A DNA stretch of 64,000 nt, taken from positions 25,980,626 to 26,044,625 of the forward strand of contig OX328124.1 in the NCBI GenBank assembly GCA_946811695.1, read 5' to 3'. The DNA is from Gonocerus acuteangulatus. Taxonomy: Eukaryota; Arthropoda; Insecta; Hemiptera; Coreidae. The notes beneath the pieces were generated by a model. That model searched no databases. It was given only the letters and a program-made list of their open reading frames with translations, and was not told the DNA's origin. Each line of letters opens with the position of its first letter. Position 1 is the stretch's first letter. A program made the translations under genes and the position numbers. Shown one piece after another: positions 44,937 to 54,840 of the stretch.

Positions 44937-45346
44937 AAAAACCATCGTTGATCTATATTATCAACGAGCTGGATTAACTAGTCTTGATATAACCTTGAGC
45001 GAGCGGAAACGCATAGAAATTATGCCATTAACATAAGAGCTATGCGTTTCCGGTAAACAACAAACTAGTAAATCGCTTAACACCAATCGCGTAAAAAGGT
45101 TATACCAAACTCCAATCAATCTAAATCGTTGATAATCCCGTCGCCATATTGGCAAGAACTGAACTGACGCCTTGATCCAGATCCCAGACCCGGTGAAGAT
45201 CCAGATCTCTGAGAGAAGGTTTTTAAACCTGCGTTGAAGCTAATATGGCACAATTGCTAAGCGTTTCCGCTCGCTACGCTCGCCCTAGGTTATATCGAAA
45301 CTCTTGTTAATCCAACTCTTTGATAATATAGATCACTGGTTCTTCA
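44937..45346. mobile_element. Foldback (TIR) element
   Basis: Inverted arms of about 95 bp: the left arm (TGATCTATATTATCAACGAG, CTGGATTAACTAG, GATATAACC, GAGCGGAAACGC) is matched by the reverse complement of 45231-45346. The interior has no coding sequence. Near 45170-45240 there is an inverted resemblance to 44282-44335 (AGCTTCAACGCAGGTT and CAGAGATCTGGATC). Confidence 0.65.
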
Positions 45347-45349
45347 AGA

Positions 45350-46330
45350 TGAAATTGCAGTATTATTTTCATGTTTTAAAATAAAAATAAAATACAATTT
45401 CTTTATCCGTATTAGATTTCCACGAAATAGGAAAGAACGTGAAATCAGAATTGAATGGCGAGCAGCAATAACGAGACAGCTCCTTCTTTCACATTTTTGG
45501 CATAAAACGTTTAAAATTTAGTCTCTTGATATTTTTTTCCCCATTTTCGTTTTCTTATCATAACATATCCGTCTACTGAAGCTCTTATGGGAATAAAAAA
45601 ACAACAACAATCTGAAATACAAAAAAAAAAAAAAAATCAGTTAATGCAAATTTTAGTTGTCTCTTCGCTTTGTTTCTGTCAAATCATCATCGTAAGTGTA
45701 GCTGAAGAAGGTAGACATTTTAATGAATTGTAGAACGGCATCTCATTTCGTCCGACATATTTGTGTGCGAATGATGAATAATGAACTCATCTGAATGCCC
45801 ACATATGTATTATGTTATTTACATATGTATATAATTTTGCTTATTTACATTTCTTTTCTTTTTTTTTTTTATTAGTTTTCGTTTTATTTTTATTTTTATT
45901 ATTGCCATTTAATTCCAGTATTCATATTCATTGTAAAAGAATTCATTATTTTATGTACATACCTAATCAAAATACGTGTAGTATCCAGAAAGGATGGCAT
46001 ACGTAGATAAATAAACTCCCACGCTGGAGGGTTACTCCAACGTGGAAAACATGAAAAAAAAAAAAAAAAAATTTGTGTGCGAGGCGCATTGCATTTCTGA
46101 GTTGTTGTGAGCAGGGGTTGGCTGGACACACATCGAAAGGCAATAGTGGACCTCACTTAGCGGTTTAATTGCTGTGATCCCACTATTGAAGCGGTCAGAG
46201 CTACTTCCTTATGAAGCATAAGGATGTACCAGAAGATAGGGATAATTTTTGAATCCATGATAATGCTCTGACCTGAAAATCTGCACGCCTATCAATTTTA
46301 ACTGTATCTATACCAAACTTTCCAAATAAT
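45350..46330. other. Unassigned sequence with one strong hairpin
   Basis: A hairpin CCACGCTGGAG / CTCCAACGTGG (46020-46047) is followed after six bases by an A-run (46052-46070). The rest has T-runs and no gene. Confidence 0.45.
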
Positions 46331-46807
46331 AGATTATTACCTCTTTGGGGGTAATTGTGACGTCACTCGGGGTTTGGTTATATAAAAAACGTGCTAATCT
46401 TAATAATATTTACTCATATTAATAATTAAACACAATATATATACATATGGCTTGCCGCTAGTAAATCATCGTAACAATAGCCTAATAAAATATTAAAATT
46501 ATATACTAACCTACGAACTACTTTGTACATACTATAATCTATCTTATTCTACATATATATACAATTAATACTAAGGCTACTTGCGGATATCCATCACTAC
46601 TCCTCATTACACCTAAGTATGGCCATACTGAAAAGTTTTTATAACATAACACATACGGAGTAACTATTCACAAAAACACACGTGAGCGTCCTATATTCGG
46701 AAACTGGCTAACCTCCTAGGCAGGAACCTTCCAGCTATATTCTCCCAGAGTCTACCATAGATGTAGGATCTCTAGGAGCAGTTATTAGCCTATGACGAAC
46801 CGCCACA
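46330..46807 (-). mobile_element. Ty3/Gypsy 3' LTR (partial boundary)
   Basis: On the minus strand the LTR begins TGTGGCGGTTCGTCATAGG directly after a G-rich polypurine tract (AGGGGGGAGTGC). A TATA-like TTATAAAAAC lies about 165 bp in. The first 64 bp recur at 47921-47984 with two differences. The far end is not certain; I place it near 46330-46365 without a duplication to confirm. Confidence 0.6.
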
Positions 46808-47184
46808 GCACTCCCCCCTAATAACTTCGTCCAAAACTCTGACGTTTGGGTTAATGGTGCGGCCAAACCTACTCTTCACCGGGTGTACTGGTAGTCCTTC
46901 TTCCTTGTCCTCCTCTTCAGCGGCTGCAGTTGGTTCAATATAGGTTTCAGGGTTATCAGCTGCTGTGGTCACTCTTCTGCCATCTTCATCCTGTGCAAGC
47001 AGGAAAGCTGGTTTCACTCTGTCTAGCGAAACTGTGAGCTCTCTGTTCGGCAACTGAAGTGTGCATAGCTTTTCGGTCCACCGTAGAACAGGATAAGGCA
47101 CATTATACGGTGGGGTAAGACCTTTCTTCAACGTGTCTTCCCTCAAAAATACAAATTTGCATGTTGCTGAAGCCTGATGTACAA
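46808..47184 (-). pseudogene. Ty3/Gypsy integrase C-terminal region (distal part)
   Basis: The minus-strand frame has the gypsy-type pattern FVFLREDTLKKGLTPPYNVP, YPVLRWTEKLCTLQL and VSLDRVKPAF, followed by a charged tail and the polypurine tract and LTR. It is the continuation of the fragment at 47642-47922, separated by a MITE. Confidence 0.85.
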
Positions 47185-47192
47185 ACATCTTC

Positions 47193-47633
47193 GGTATTTT
47201 GTATAATAAGCATGCACTTTTCAAGAACTAGTAACAGTTACTCATTTTATTATTATTTGGAACATATGATTCACCTCTAACCTAATTCTGTATTTAAACG
47301 CATTCATTTATCGCATTTACGCATTCATTTATTTACGAAGGAACAAGATTGAATGCGGAACAAGTAGGGCATTATTGGATTCATATTTGTGTGAATTTGT
47401 GTGGAGAAGAAGATATGAGAAGGAAGACCTATTTCATAAAATATTGCATTCAATGTTTGAATATTGGCCACCTTCAGCATGATTTATTTTGTTCAGTATT
47501 AAATAAAGTTATTTTCTTTTTTATGAACAAGCATTTACCTTTTTTTGTAAACATAACCTAGAGTTTAGTAAAGTAACAGTAGAGTAACTGTTACTAGTTC
47601 TTGAAAAGTGTATGCTTATTATACAAAAGACCC
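47193..47633. mobile_element. MITE (441 bp) with 8-bp duplication, inside gypsy integrase
   Basis: The ends are inverted repeats of about 45 bp: GGTATTTTGTATAATAAGCA, TGCACTTTTCAAGAACTAG, TAACAGTTACT on the left and the complement on the right (starting GGGTCTTTTGTATAATAAG). The 8-bp duplication ACATCTTC is exact (47185-47192, 47634-47641). Excising it with one duplication copy would reopen the integrase frame, so it inserted into an uninterrupted element. An 8-bp duplication suits hAT, P or Merlin-type transposases; the family is not resolved. Confidence 0.88.
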
Positions 47634-47641
47634 ACATCTTC

Positions 47642-47920
47642 TTACTAGCTCGAACTGGGGCTGGGCGTAGATGGCTTAAATCTTCCTTCAACCGGCGAAC
47701 AAATTCTGGTACGGTATAACGTCCGAGAGATGGAGCTATGAACTCACCAGGCAACCGCAAGTTCTGACCATAAACTGATTCCGCGACACTTAAAACGTGT
47801 GTCATCTCTTATCACGGTCCTCAATCCTAGAAGAACTGTAGGAAGCCGGTTAGCCCAATTTTCCACATCCAGGTGTGCGATCAGAGCTGCTTTCAAAGAC
47901 CTATGCCATCTTTCCACACC
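47642..47920 (-). pseudogene. Ty3/Gypsy integrase fragment (proximal part), frameshifted
   Basis: Reading on the minus strand: GVERWHRSLKAALIAHLD, NRLPTVLLGLRTVIRDD, then after a frameshift near 47800 ESVYGQNLRLPGEF. This is the conserved end of the integrase core and the region after it in gypsy elements (VERWHRSLK, LP.VLLGLR, .YG..LRLPGEF). Upstream it is joined to a 64-bp LTR piece, so the protease, RT, RNase H and most of the integrase core are gone. Confidence 0.88.
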
Positions 47921-47984
47921 CCCAGAGTCTACCATAGAGGTAGGATCTCTAGGCGCAGTTATTAGCCTATGACGAACCGCCACA
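47921..47984 (-). mobile_element. 64-bp LTR start fused to integrase
   Basis: 62 of 64 bases equal the start of the LTR at 46744-46807. It abuts GTGTGGAAAGATGG of the integrase directly. An internal deletion from inside the 5' LTR to the integrase gene explains the joint. Confidence 0.8.
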
Positions 47985-48300
47985 TAGACCAACATTCCAA
48001 TTCTAAATAATTTCGTTAAAACAGGCTAAGATGACTGCCTACATTTATATCGGGAGAAAAACCCGCTGCACTAATGTTTTAATGGAGCTTTCCCGCGGGA
48101 ATAGTTTTTGCCGTTAGTTAGTTAGTGTACAGATAGTCAGCAGATAACCGGAGGATTCGGCATCTCAGCAGATCAAGCCAAGTGTCGTCCCCCTAGCATT
48201 TTGTGTTCTGCTAACCGGCTCAACATCTCGGTGCACTGGGATTTCCCGCAAGTACTGAACATTTTACTAGATTCTAAGCAGCTTGTGATAACCCTAGTTT

Positions 48301-48356
48301 ACCTTACTCGGTAATACCGAGTAAGGTAACTTACCGGTTGTACCGAGTCGGTACAA
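48301..48356. repeat. Two adjacent perfect palindromes
   Basis: ACCTTACTCGGTA / TACCGAGTAAGGT with a single central A (48301-48327), then TTGTACCGA / TCGGTACAA with a central G (48338-48356). Both contain TACCGAG. The surrounding block (48040-48440) is GC-richer, non-coding and includes CCCGCGGGAA and GTGACGTCA. Function unknown. Confidence 0.75.
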
Positions 48357-48439
48357 GCAGTACCAGCGAGATCCATGCTCCCGGCTGTCAACTCTCCCCA
48401 TGGAGATGTGGACATCAGCCCAGTGACGTCATACCCTTC

Positions 48440-49100
48440 TGCTGAACTCGTATTCTAATTTATGAATACTTATTTATTTATTATCAATTATTTATTTAAT
48501 TTATTGACAGTCGTCTTATAAGTTTATTTATTGATTACAGTTAAGTTTTATTATTTTATTTATTCAAGAGGAATTTTTTATTATTTTATGAACACGACTA
48601 TTATTTATTTATTGTTTTTTGGGACCTTCTGACCAATATATAGACAATTGACAACCCCAACACTATATTTGTTGTAGCTGTTGCCCAATCCTGCAATGGG
48701 CTTAGTTTAAGAAACTTCTGTAAAACTAAATTTTTTTTTGCCAGTTAGCTCTTTACAAGAGTTAGGGGAATTGCAGGAGGAAAGTATTAAAGGATAAAAC
48801 AGGGAAACTAATGAACTTAAAGAAGCTATGTATCATTCTTTAGGCTAAACAAGGAAGTGGGAGATAATTATGGAAAATTATAACTCTTCTCTTAATGAAA
48901 GGAAAACACGGCTTTAAATCATGCTTAGTTCTGCTTTAAGTATTACCTTACCAACTAGTATTTATGACTAGATTACCTTTTCCTAGTAGTCAGATATTTA
49001 CCTTTATTTTACTGGTATTTATTTGTTGCTATTCCACTTTATGGCGATTTACGGGTTTTGACTAGATACTACACGAGCTTAGTGCATGTCATAAGTGTTT
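48440..49100. other. Unassigned AT-rich sequence
   Basis: No feature recognised. Confidence 0.35.
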
Positions 49101-49103
49101 GTA

Positions 49104-49291
49104 TGGAGGCCCGGCGGTCGAGAGTGCTAAGGCGTGTGTACTCGTGTGTTGGTTCGATTCCTACTTGGGGTGGTGGCTTCACTTTCGAAAAAAGAAGTCA
49201 TCGGTGCTGTTCTATCTAGAGAAGGGTGGTAACCTGCAGAAGCCCCGTAACGAAAGACGTTTACGAGAACAAGTGGATGTTAAAATTTAAA
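49104..49291 (+). mobile_element. tRNA-derived SINE B, nearly full length
   Basis: It starts AGGCCCGGCGGTCGAGAGTG, CTAAGGCG (A box), then GGTTCGATTCCTAC (B box), GGGTGGTGGC, AAAAGAAGTCATCGG, GAAGGGTGGTAACC and the tail GTTAAAATTTAAAT. Confidence 0.8.
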
Positions 49292-49294
49292 TTA

Positions 49295-49615
49295 TATTGG
49301 CTTTTCTCAACCAAGAACTTGAAAATGAGGTGCCTAGGTGTAAACAAGGTGCCTACGTGGAAACAAGGTACCTACGGGCAAACAAGTTGTTTAGTGAACA
49401 ATTCTACCACGATTCTTCTATGCTTTGATAAAACAATAAACCTGGCCGATGCCATTCTTATGAAACTACTTTTGATCTTCGGTTGCCACTTCTGTTTACA
49501 ATTGGGCAGTACTGCCGGTAGTGGTAGGAACCACTGTCTGGCCACAAACCCTTGCCTTTCTCACATTCTTCTTCGAGTTCCTCCACAATTGTCAATTTAA
49601 AAAAAAATTAATTAG
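49295..49615. other. Unassigned sequence with short triplicated motif
   Basis: A triplicate of AAACAAGGTGCCTACG-like words occurs at 49329-49390. A 124-codon frame (49226-49600) begins inside the SINE and has no domain; it is not called. Confidence 0.45.
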
Positions 49616-49619
49616 TTCT

Positions 49620-50196
49620 TTAGAAGGAGGGGAAGGGGGGGGGGTTACTCCGTACCCAAATTACTAATTTGCTTATAGTGACCGTTTTTTCTCGTATATT
49701 GTAACGAAATACGGCGTACGTCGTGGATATCTAAAGAGGGAGATGTCTTTCAAAAATAAATCAATTCGGCTCATTATAGGTTGGAGTTCATGGGCGCATA
49801 TAAGGGGGGGGGCTGAGGGGGGCTGCAGCCACCCCCCGAAATTTTCCCAGCCCCTCCCGAAATTATTTTCTTTATACGCCCATGTTGGAGTTTACTCGGT
49901 ATTATGTTAAAATTAAATGATCCCGCCAAACCAATGACAGTTGTTGCTTCTACCACTTGGGTCTCTATGTTCAGTTACCGCTGTTCATTTCTATCATAAA
50001 AGAGCAATACTATTCAAGTTTATTTTTTTTATTGTGCGATTTGCCCTTATAGGTAATTTTATTTATTTGTGGATTTTGACCCTGCTACTATTTGATTTGC
50101 TCTGATAAGTCATTTTAAGAAAATCATTCAGAAATGTTGTGTACACTGTCTGCTGAGTACTTAGTTATGCAGTTTCTGCATGACGGACTTAATTTT
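49620..50196 (-). mobile_element. HINE-like element, second subfamily, minus strand, 3' incomplete
   Basis: On the minus strand it starts AAGTCCGTCATGCAGAAACTG at 50196 and includes, at 49620-49780, the module with a C-run and TTTCGTTACAATATACG. The hairpin and CTAA end are not seen. A 96-bp MITE lies inside. Confidence 0.5.
49789..49884. mobile_element. 96-bp MITE with 8-bp duplication
   Basis: Inverted ends CATGGGCGCATATAAG and CTTTATACGCCCATG enclose a G-run/C-run interior (GGGCTGAGGGGGG, CCACCCCCCG). The 8-bp duplication TTGGAGTT is exact (49781-49788, 49885-49892). Confidence 0.9.
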
Positions 50197-50445
50197 ACTT
50201 TCTCTTGGTTTGTAGGATATGTAAAATGTATCGTTTCAAGATTTTCTAATTCAGTCGTCCCATGAACGAAAATATTTAAATACTGTGCTCGAGAAATGTA
50301 GAAAATAGTTTGAAACAGGATAAGTCGAACTTAACGAAACTTGTTGTTTTTTTTTAAACTAAAAATAGTAAAAAAGGCACAATGCGGATTCTAAGTTTCA
50401 CGTTCTAGTTTCTTCTTGTAGCGGCTTCCCTCCATCGCCTCTATA

Positions 50446-50517
50446 GCCGTGATCGTCTAGTGGTTAGGACATTGCGTTGTGGCCGCAATAACCCAGGTTC
50501 GAATCCTGGTCACGGCA
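50446..50517 (+). tRNA. tRNA-His (GTG anticodon)
   Basis: All arms close. The acceptor GCCGTGA pairs with TCACGGC; the D arm carries the A box (TCGTCTAGTGGTTAGGA); the anticodon stem TTGCG/CGCAA holds the loop TTGTGGC with anticodon GTG; the T arm CCAGGTTCGAATCCTGG contains the B box. There is no intron and no encoded CCA. A run of T (50522-50531) directly downstream is a Pol III terminator. In contrast with the SINE heads in the window, the cloverleaf is undamaged, so this is probably a working gene charging histidine in cytosolic translation. Confidence 0.96.
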
Positions 50518-50521
50518 GACG

Positions 50522-50531
50522 TTTTTTTTTT
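50522..50531 (+). terminator. Pol III terminator of tRNA-His
   Basis: An uninterrupted T-run five bases after the mature 3' end of the tRNA. Confidence 0.85.
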
Positions 50532-50534
50532 TCT

Positions 50535-51290
50535 TTCTTTAACTATTATTGAAATTGACAGTTATCACGCCAAATTTCTGAGCCTATGAAGGAATTTGAG
50601 AGAAAAGTTGATTTAAATCCTCATCAATCCTGCCTCATAGGTGTAAATGAAGTTGAATCTGTATTGCGTTCGAATTGACTCAAGCGGCATGGGCCTTAAA
50701 TGTTGCGTTTACCACGGGGAGCGCTGAACATGGGCTCCGGCTTCTGCTGTTCATTGAGACAGCTGTTCAATTCAAATATAATACTGCAAAACTATTCATG
50801 TTCATGTATATATATATATATATATATATATATGACATTTTAAATATCACTACTTATGTTTCTCAGGGTGCGCATTTCAAAATGTTTGTAATAAGCAAAA
50901 TTAAGTGTACCAAAACCAATTATTAGTGATCTACATTACAGTAGAATATTTTAGTTCCTGTTTCCGGTATTGCCTTCTCTAACTCTAAAGCGAATCTTAT
51001 AGGCAAAACTAAACACCCATAACAGGCATAAATACCATTGCGTGTTCCGATTTAAGCAAAACAATATGAAATAAGACACTAATGGGAAGTAGATGGGTCA
51101 AAGAGTACCTGCACATTTAAACAAAAATGAGAACAACTAAGCCTGAAAAAAGAACACATTTCTCGGAAAGACGAAGTAATTTTATCCAGGTTTGGGATAG
51201 GCAACACTCTATTTACCCACTCATACTTACTAGGCAGGAAAGAAAGACCAACTTGTGTGCAATACAACAGAACTCTGATTGTTAAACATA
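50535..51290. other. Unassigned sequence
   Basis: Includes a (TA)n run at 50806-50833. No gene. Confidence 0.4.
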
Positions 51291-51294
51291 TAAT

Positions 51295-51360
51295 TTTTTT
51301 TTTTTTTTTTTTAAATTTATTTTAAGAGCTTCGCAACGAAGGTGACTTGCTCTTTTTTTA
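51295..51360 (-). mobile_element. LINE/SINE 3' tail fragment
   Basis: Minus strand: AGAGCAAGTCACCTTCG, TTGCGAAGCTCTTAAAAT and an A-run. GAGC...GCTC can pair as a terminal hairpin. It matches the tails at 14756-14808, 57224-57266 and 61205-61260. Confidence 0.65.
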
Positions 51361-51512
51361 AAATATGAAACAAAATATACAATATACAAAAGTAGAAACT
51401 TATAGAACTAAATATTACAAAAGTGTTAAGAATAAGAAATAGGAGCTAAACATTATTTACAGTATTGCTATTTACACAATAGATATTATATTTGCGTAGT
51501 ATTTATTTACAT

Positions 51513-51562
51513 ACATATGACTTATATATACATCCATATGACTTATATATACATACATATGA
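51513..51562. repeat. 21-bp short tandem repeat
   Basis: The unit CATATGACTTATATATACAT(C/A) is present two and a half times. Confidence 0.8.
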
Positions 51563-51767
51563 CTAAAACTACTAACATTAATTAATGGTTCATGGAGGAC
51601 ACTACATTTTTGAGGCCTTCCTTTAATGGCCATTTCGTGTTAAAAATAAATAAAAAAAAAATAAAAAAAAAATAAATAAATAAAAAATTAAATTGAAATC
51701 AGATTATTATTGTACCATCGAGATAGTATGTCTAAAGGCTTCTGTCCGACCAAAAGTTTTCCTGGAA

Positions 51768-52110
51768 TCAAATTTTTGTGTGTAGGTTGTGTTGTTTTAA
51801 AAATGTTAACATATCGTTGATGAAGGGGCTACCCTCTGTCAGTAGTTCCTGTAAATTGTAAGGTAATTTTAGTTGTTCTCGTAGTCTGCATTCCGTTAGT
51901 AAGTGTTTTATTGTCATTGGAACGTTACACTGTCTGCAAATGGGTTGTTCTTTATTTGTCATTAAATAAGAGTGAGTTAGTAAAGTGTTTCCTATGCGTA
52001 ATCTACATAGTATAACCTCTTCTCGTCTGTTTCCTTGGCTACTTGGGCTCCATTCGTATATAGTATTTTTGATTTCTCTCAGTTTGTTGTTTTGTACAGC
52101 ACACACACCG
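51768..52110 (-). pseudogene. LINE ORF2 C-terminal fragment
   Basis: Minus-strand frame: NNKLREIKNTIYEWSPSSQ, REEVILCRLRIGNTLLTHSY, CRQCNVPMTIKHLLTEC (knuckle C-x2-C-x8-H-x4-C), LLTEGSPFINDML, then stop. Same family as 18370-18770 and 20405-20998, and the best preserved. It lies back to back with the plus-strand fragment at 52136-52400. Confidence 0.85.
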
Positions 52111-52135
52111 ATGTCAAACAAATATACAATCAACT

Positions 52136-52400
52136 CTACTGACTACAAGAACAAAACATATCCATCACAATGATCTGGCTACCCGGACATACAAATATCA
52201 CAGAAAGTACGACAGTCGGCATTCAAGCAAAATTGGCTACAAGAAAGCAGAATATTGACATAGAAAACGTAACTATACAAGACATAAAACAAAAAAAAAA
52301 GTTAAACATATACTGACAGACTGTAGACAACGCAGCGACTTGGCAATTCGTTACAACTTACATGACATACTAACTGAAGGTAGCCCGTACATTTGATTAT
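52136..52400 (+). pseudogene. LINE ORF2 RNase H end plus knuckle, internally deleted
   Basis: The plus-strand frame gives ITMIWLPGHTNITESTTVG and AKLATRKQNIDIE, the C-terminal part of a LINE RNase H (W.PGH..I.GNE.AD..AK.A, with the catalytic acidic residue not conserved). After an A-run it resumes with VKHILTDCRQRSDL and LHDILTEGSPY. The section between, including the first two Cys of the knuckle, is missing. Confidence 0.8.
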
Positions 52401-52404
52401 GCTT

Positions 52405-53440
52405 TACAAACTTAACACTTAATACCCTTCCTATTTGGTTAGGGACACTTCATTACATTATTTCCGGTTAGGTTTGCGGGTCTGGTATCGTATGATACTG
52501 AATCCGCCCACTGCCGTGGTGTATTTGACACTTAAGTAAATTGTAATAAATCCAATAAAAGTACATAATTTCAAAAGTTTCTTTTTTCTTATGGTTGCCG
52601 AGATAATTAGACAAAAGGAAGACTTGGGCCGTAATGCAAATTTTTTTTTCGAACCATCGGTCCTGAATGTATTAAACCTACTCACTTAAATTATAATGTA
52701 TAAATATATGTTATATTTTATTTAATCACCACCTTGTCTTTCTGTTTGACTTTTTCTATTTATTAATTTTTTTTTATATACAACAAACTGACTAATACTT
52801 AAACGGACCTTTCTTCTGTCGTCGCAATGAGTTCCAGTCGCCACTGTTACAGAACTCACAATAAATAAATTAATCTTTTTATATTCATCAAAAATAATCA
52901 AAAACTGATTTTCTGATGTAAAGTAAAAATGGATTTGTGAATACTTTTTTAGATAACTTATTGGTGAAAAACATTTATAACCCAGCTGTCCCAAGCGAAT
53001 AAACGATCTATGAATGTATTTCGAATAAATCTCCTATTCGTAGAGAAGAGAAGTAGAATGAAATGTTCTATACGAGTTTGGGATAGAGGATAAGTGTATT
53101 TCTATCAGGATGATATATTTCTAGAGGTATACAGATAATGGAGGATTGGTGGTAGAAGGATGTCATGGAGGTAGCTATGACAGGGCATCAATACATAGCT
53201 AGGGCCATCCACCGTCAGCAGGCTACTGATAAAGGGGCTCTTATCACTTCTGGCAGCACAGACTACTGTTACATGGATAAATCATACTACAGGAGGAGTT
53301 ATATATTATTTTATTCAGTTATTTTGACTTATACAGGAGCTAAGGCAAAACCTTTAAAAAGAATAAATCCAGAAGAATTCATTTTGAAGCTATTCGATTA
53401 CATCAAATAGCTTTACGTATAATTACGTCGTTCTCAGGCC
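52405..53440. other. Unassigned sequence
   Basis: Short frames (52458-52994 minus, 53165-53410 plus) have no recognised motif. No gene called. Confidence 0.4.
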
Positions 53441-53446
53441 ACCTAT

Positions 53447-54160
53447 TTGGGCGAGAGAGAAAGAGAGATAGAGAGACAGACAAGGAGATGGGAAGGGAGA
53501 AGGAGAAAAGGAAAAGAGAAGAGAAGGAAAGAGGTAGAGAAGGAGAGAGGGGGAAAAGGAGAGAGGAAGGGAAGGAGAGAGGAAGAGAAGGAGAGGGGGA
53601 GAGAAGGAGGGAGGGGGAGAAGAAGAGAGGGATAGAAGGAGAGTGGGGGAGAGGATGAGAGGGAGAGAAGAAAAGAGAGAGAGAAGGAGCGATGAAGCGA
53701 GGGAGACGAGGAGGTAGGTAGAGAAGGCAAGACGGAGAGAAGGAGAGAGGGAGGGGAAGAGAGGAAGACGAGGAGAGAAGAAAAGAGGGAGAGGAAGAGA
53801 GGGAGACGAGGGAAGGGGAAAAGAAGGAAAATGAAAGAGAAGGAGAAAGGAAGAGAGGAATTGAGGGAGACGACAGGATAGAAACAGAAGGAGACAATGA
53901 GATCGATAGAGAAGGAAAGAGGGAGAGAACGCGAGGGGCGGTGGAAGGAGTGAGGGGGAGGGAAAGAGAGAGAGGGAGACGTGATGAGAAGAAGACAAGG
54001 AGAGAGGGAGAGAGAATGAGAAGAAGACGAGGAGAGAGCGAGAGAGGATGTGAGGAAGACGAGGAGAGAGGGAGAAGGATACGATGAGAGGGTGACAGAA
54101 AGAAAGAGGAAGGGGGAAAGCAGGTGGAAGAAGGAGAGAGGGTCAGAGGGTGAGGGTGTG
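53447..54160. repeat. About 700-bp polypurine tract (plus strand)
   Basis: The plus strand is overwhelmingly G and A (GAGAGAGGGAGA-type words, with GACGAGGAG and GAGAAGGAG recurring). The minus strand is therefore free of stop codons and shows three overlapping long frames rich in Ser, Leu, Pro and Phe. These are compositional artefacts. The tract lies directly outside the left arm of the hammerhead-like foldback at 54190-54840. Confidence 0.9.
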
Positions 54161-54189
54161 AATATAACGTTTCTCACGGTTCGGTCTTG

Positions 54190-54840
54190 ATATTTTAATA
54201 AAAGTAAATTTTTTCGAAGTGAATGTGTTTTTGTAGTTGTTTTTTCCGGCATTTCGGCACTAAATTCAATCCTTTATCAGGGCTGTAGAAGAAGTGTGGC
54301 AGAAGTAATACTAATTTATATACAGAAGAAATGAAAGGAAAAACGTTATACATAGACAAGGTTGAATGGCATATATAGTAAAGGTTTCTTATAGCTAGAG
54401 ATTAAATTAGGTAGATTAATACCGATCTAAAATTTAAAAGGACCACATAGAAGTAAATAACAAATGAATAATAACATAATGAAAAGGACTTAGCGATGTG
54501 AAGAAGGAGAACTATGCCCCACGGATATGCAATCATTTCTGAATATGGTGTAAGTTTGAGGAAAAATGCAGGTTGGGGGGGGGACCACCTATTAAGGTAA
54601 GTGTGGTTGAAGATGCCAGGGGTGTGTCATAAATTTGATGTGATAATAATAAGGAAGTCAGGTATGAAAGGTTTCATTTGTATGAATGTACCATCCAACT
54701 TCGTCAACGTCTAATGTTTTCCCATCATTTCTTGTATGTATAAATTATTGCTAACTCTGCCCCCTTTGTCTTACAACCCTGATGAAGGCTTGATATTTAG
54801 GCCGAAACGTAAAAAATAAAACACGTTTAAAAATGTAGTT
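54190..54840. mobile_element. Inverted-arm element with paired hammerhead-like cores
   Basis: The plus-strand core (54779-54808) reads CTGATGA, A, GGCTTGATATTTAGGCC (5-bp helix), GAAACGT, followed 12 bases later by ACGTT. This could form a 4-bp helix III ending in a GUU triplet, a complete hammerhead layout. The left partner on the minus strand (54252-54280) is degenerate: CTGATAA, AGGATTGAATTTAGTGCC, GAAAT. Outer parts of the two arms are also inverted relatives (TTTTATTAAGATAACAAGAC versus TTTTATTAAAATATCAAGAC). No coding sequence lies between. Confidence 0.55.

Noticed and set aside
53403..54252. Three long overlapping minus-strand frames (up to 269 codons)
   Set aside because: They exist only because the tract is polypurine on the plus strand; composition is Ser/Leu/Pro/Phe without domains.
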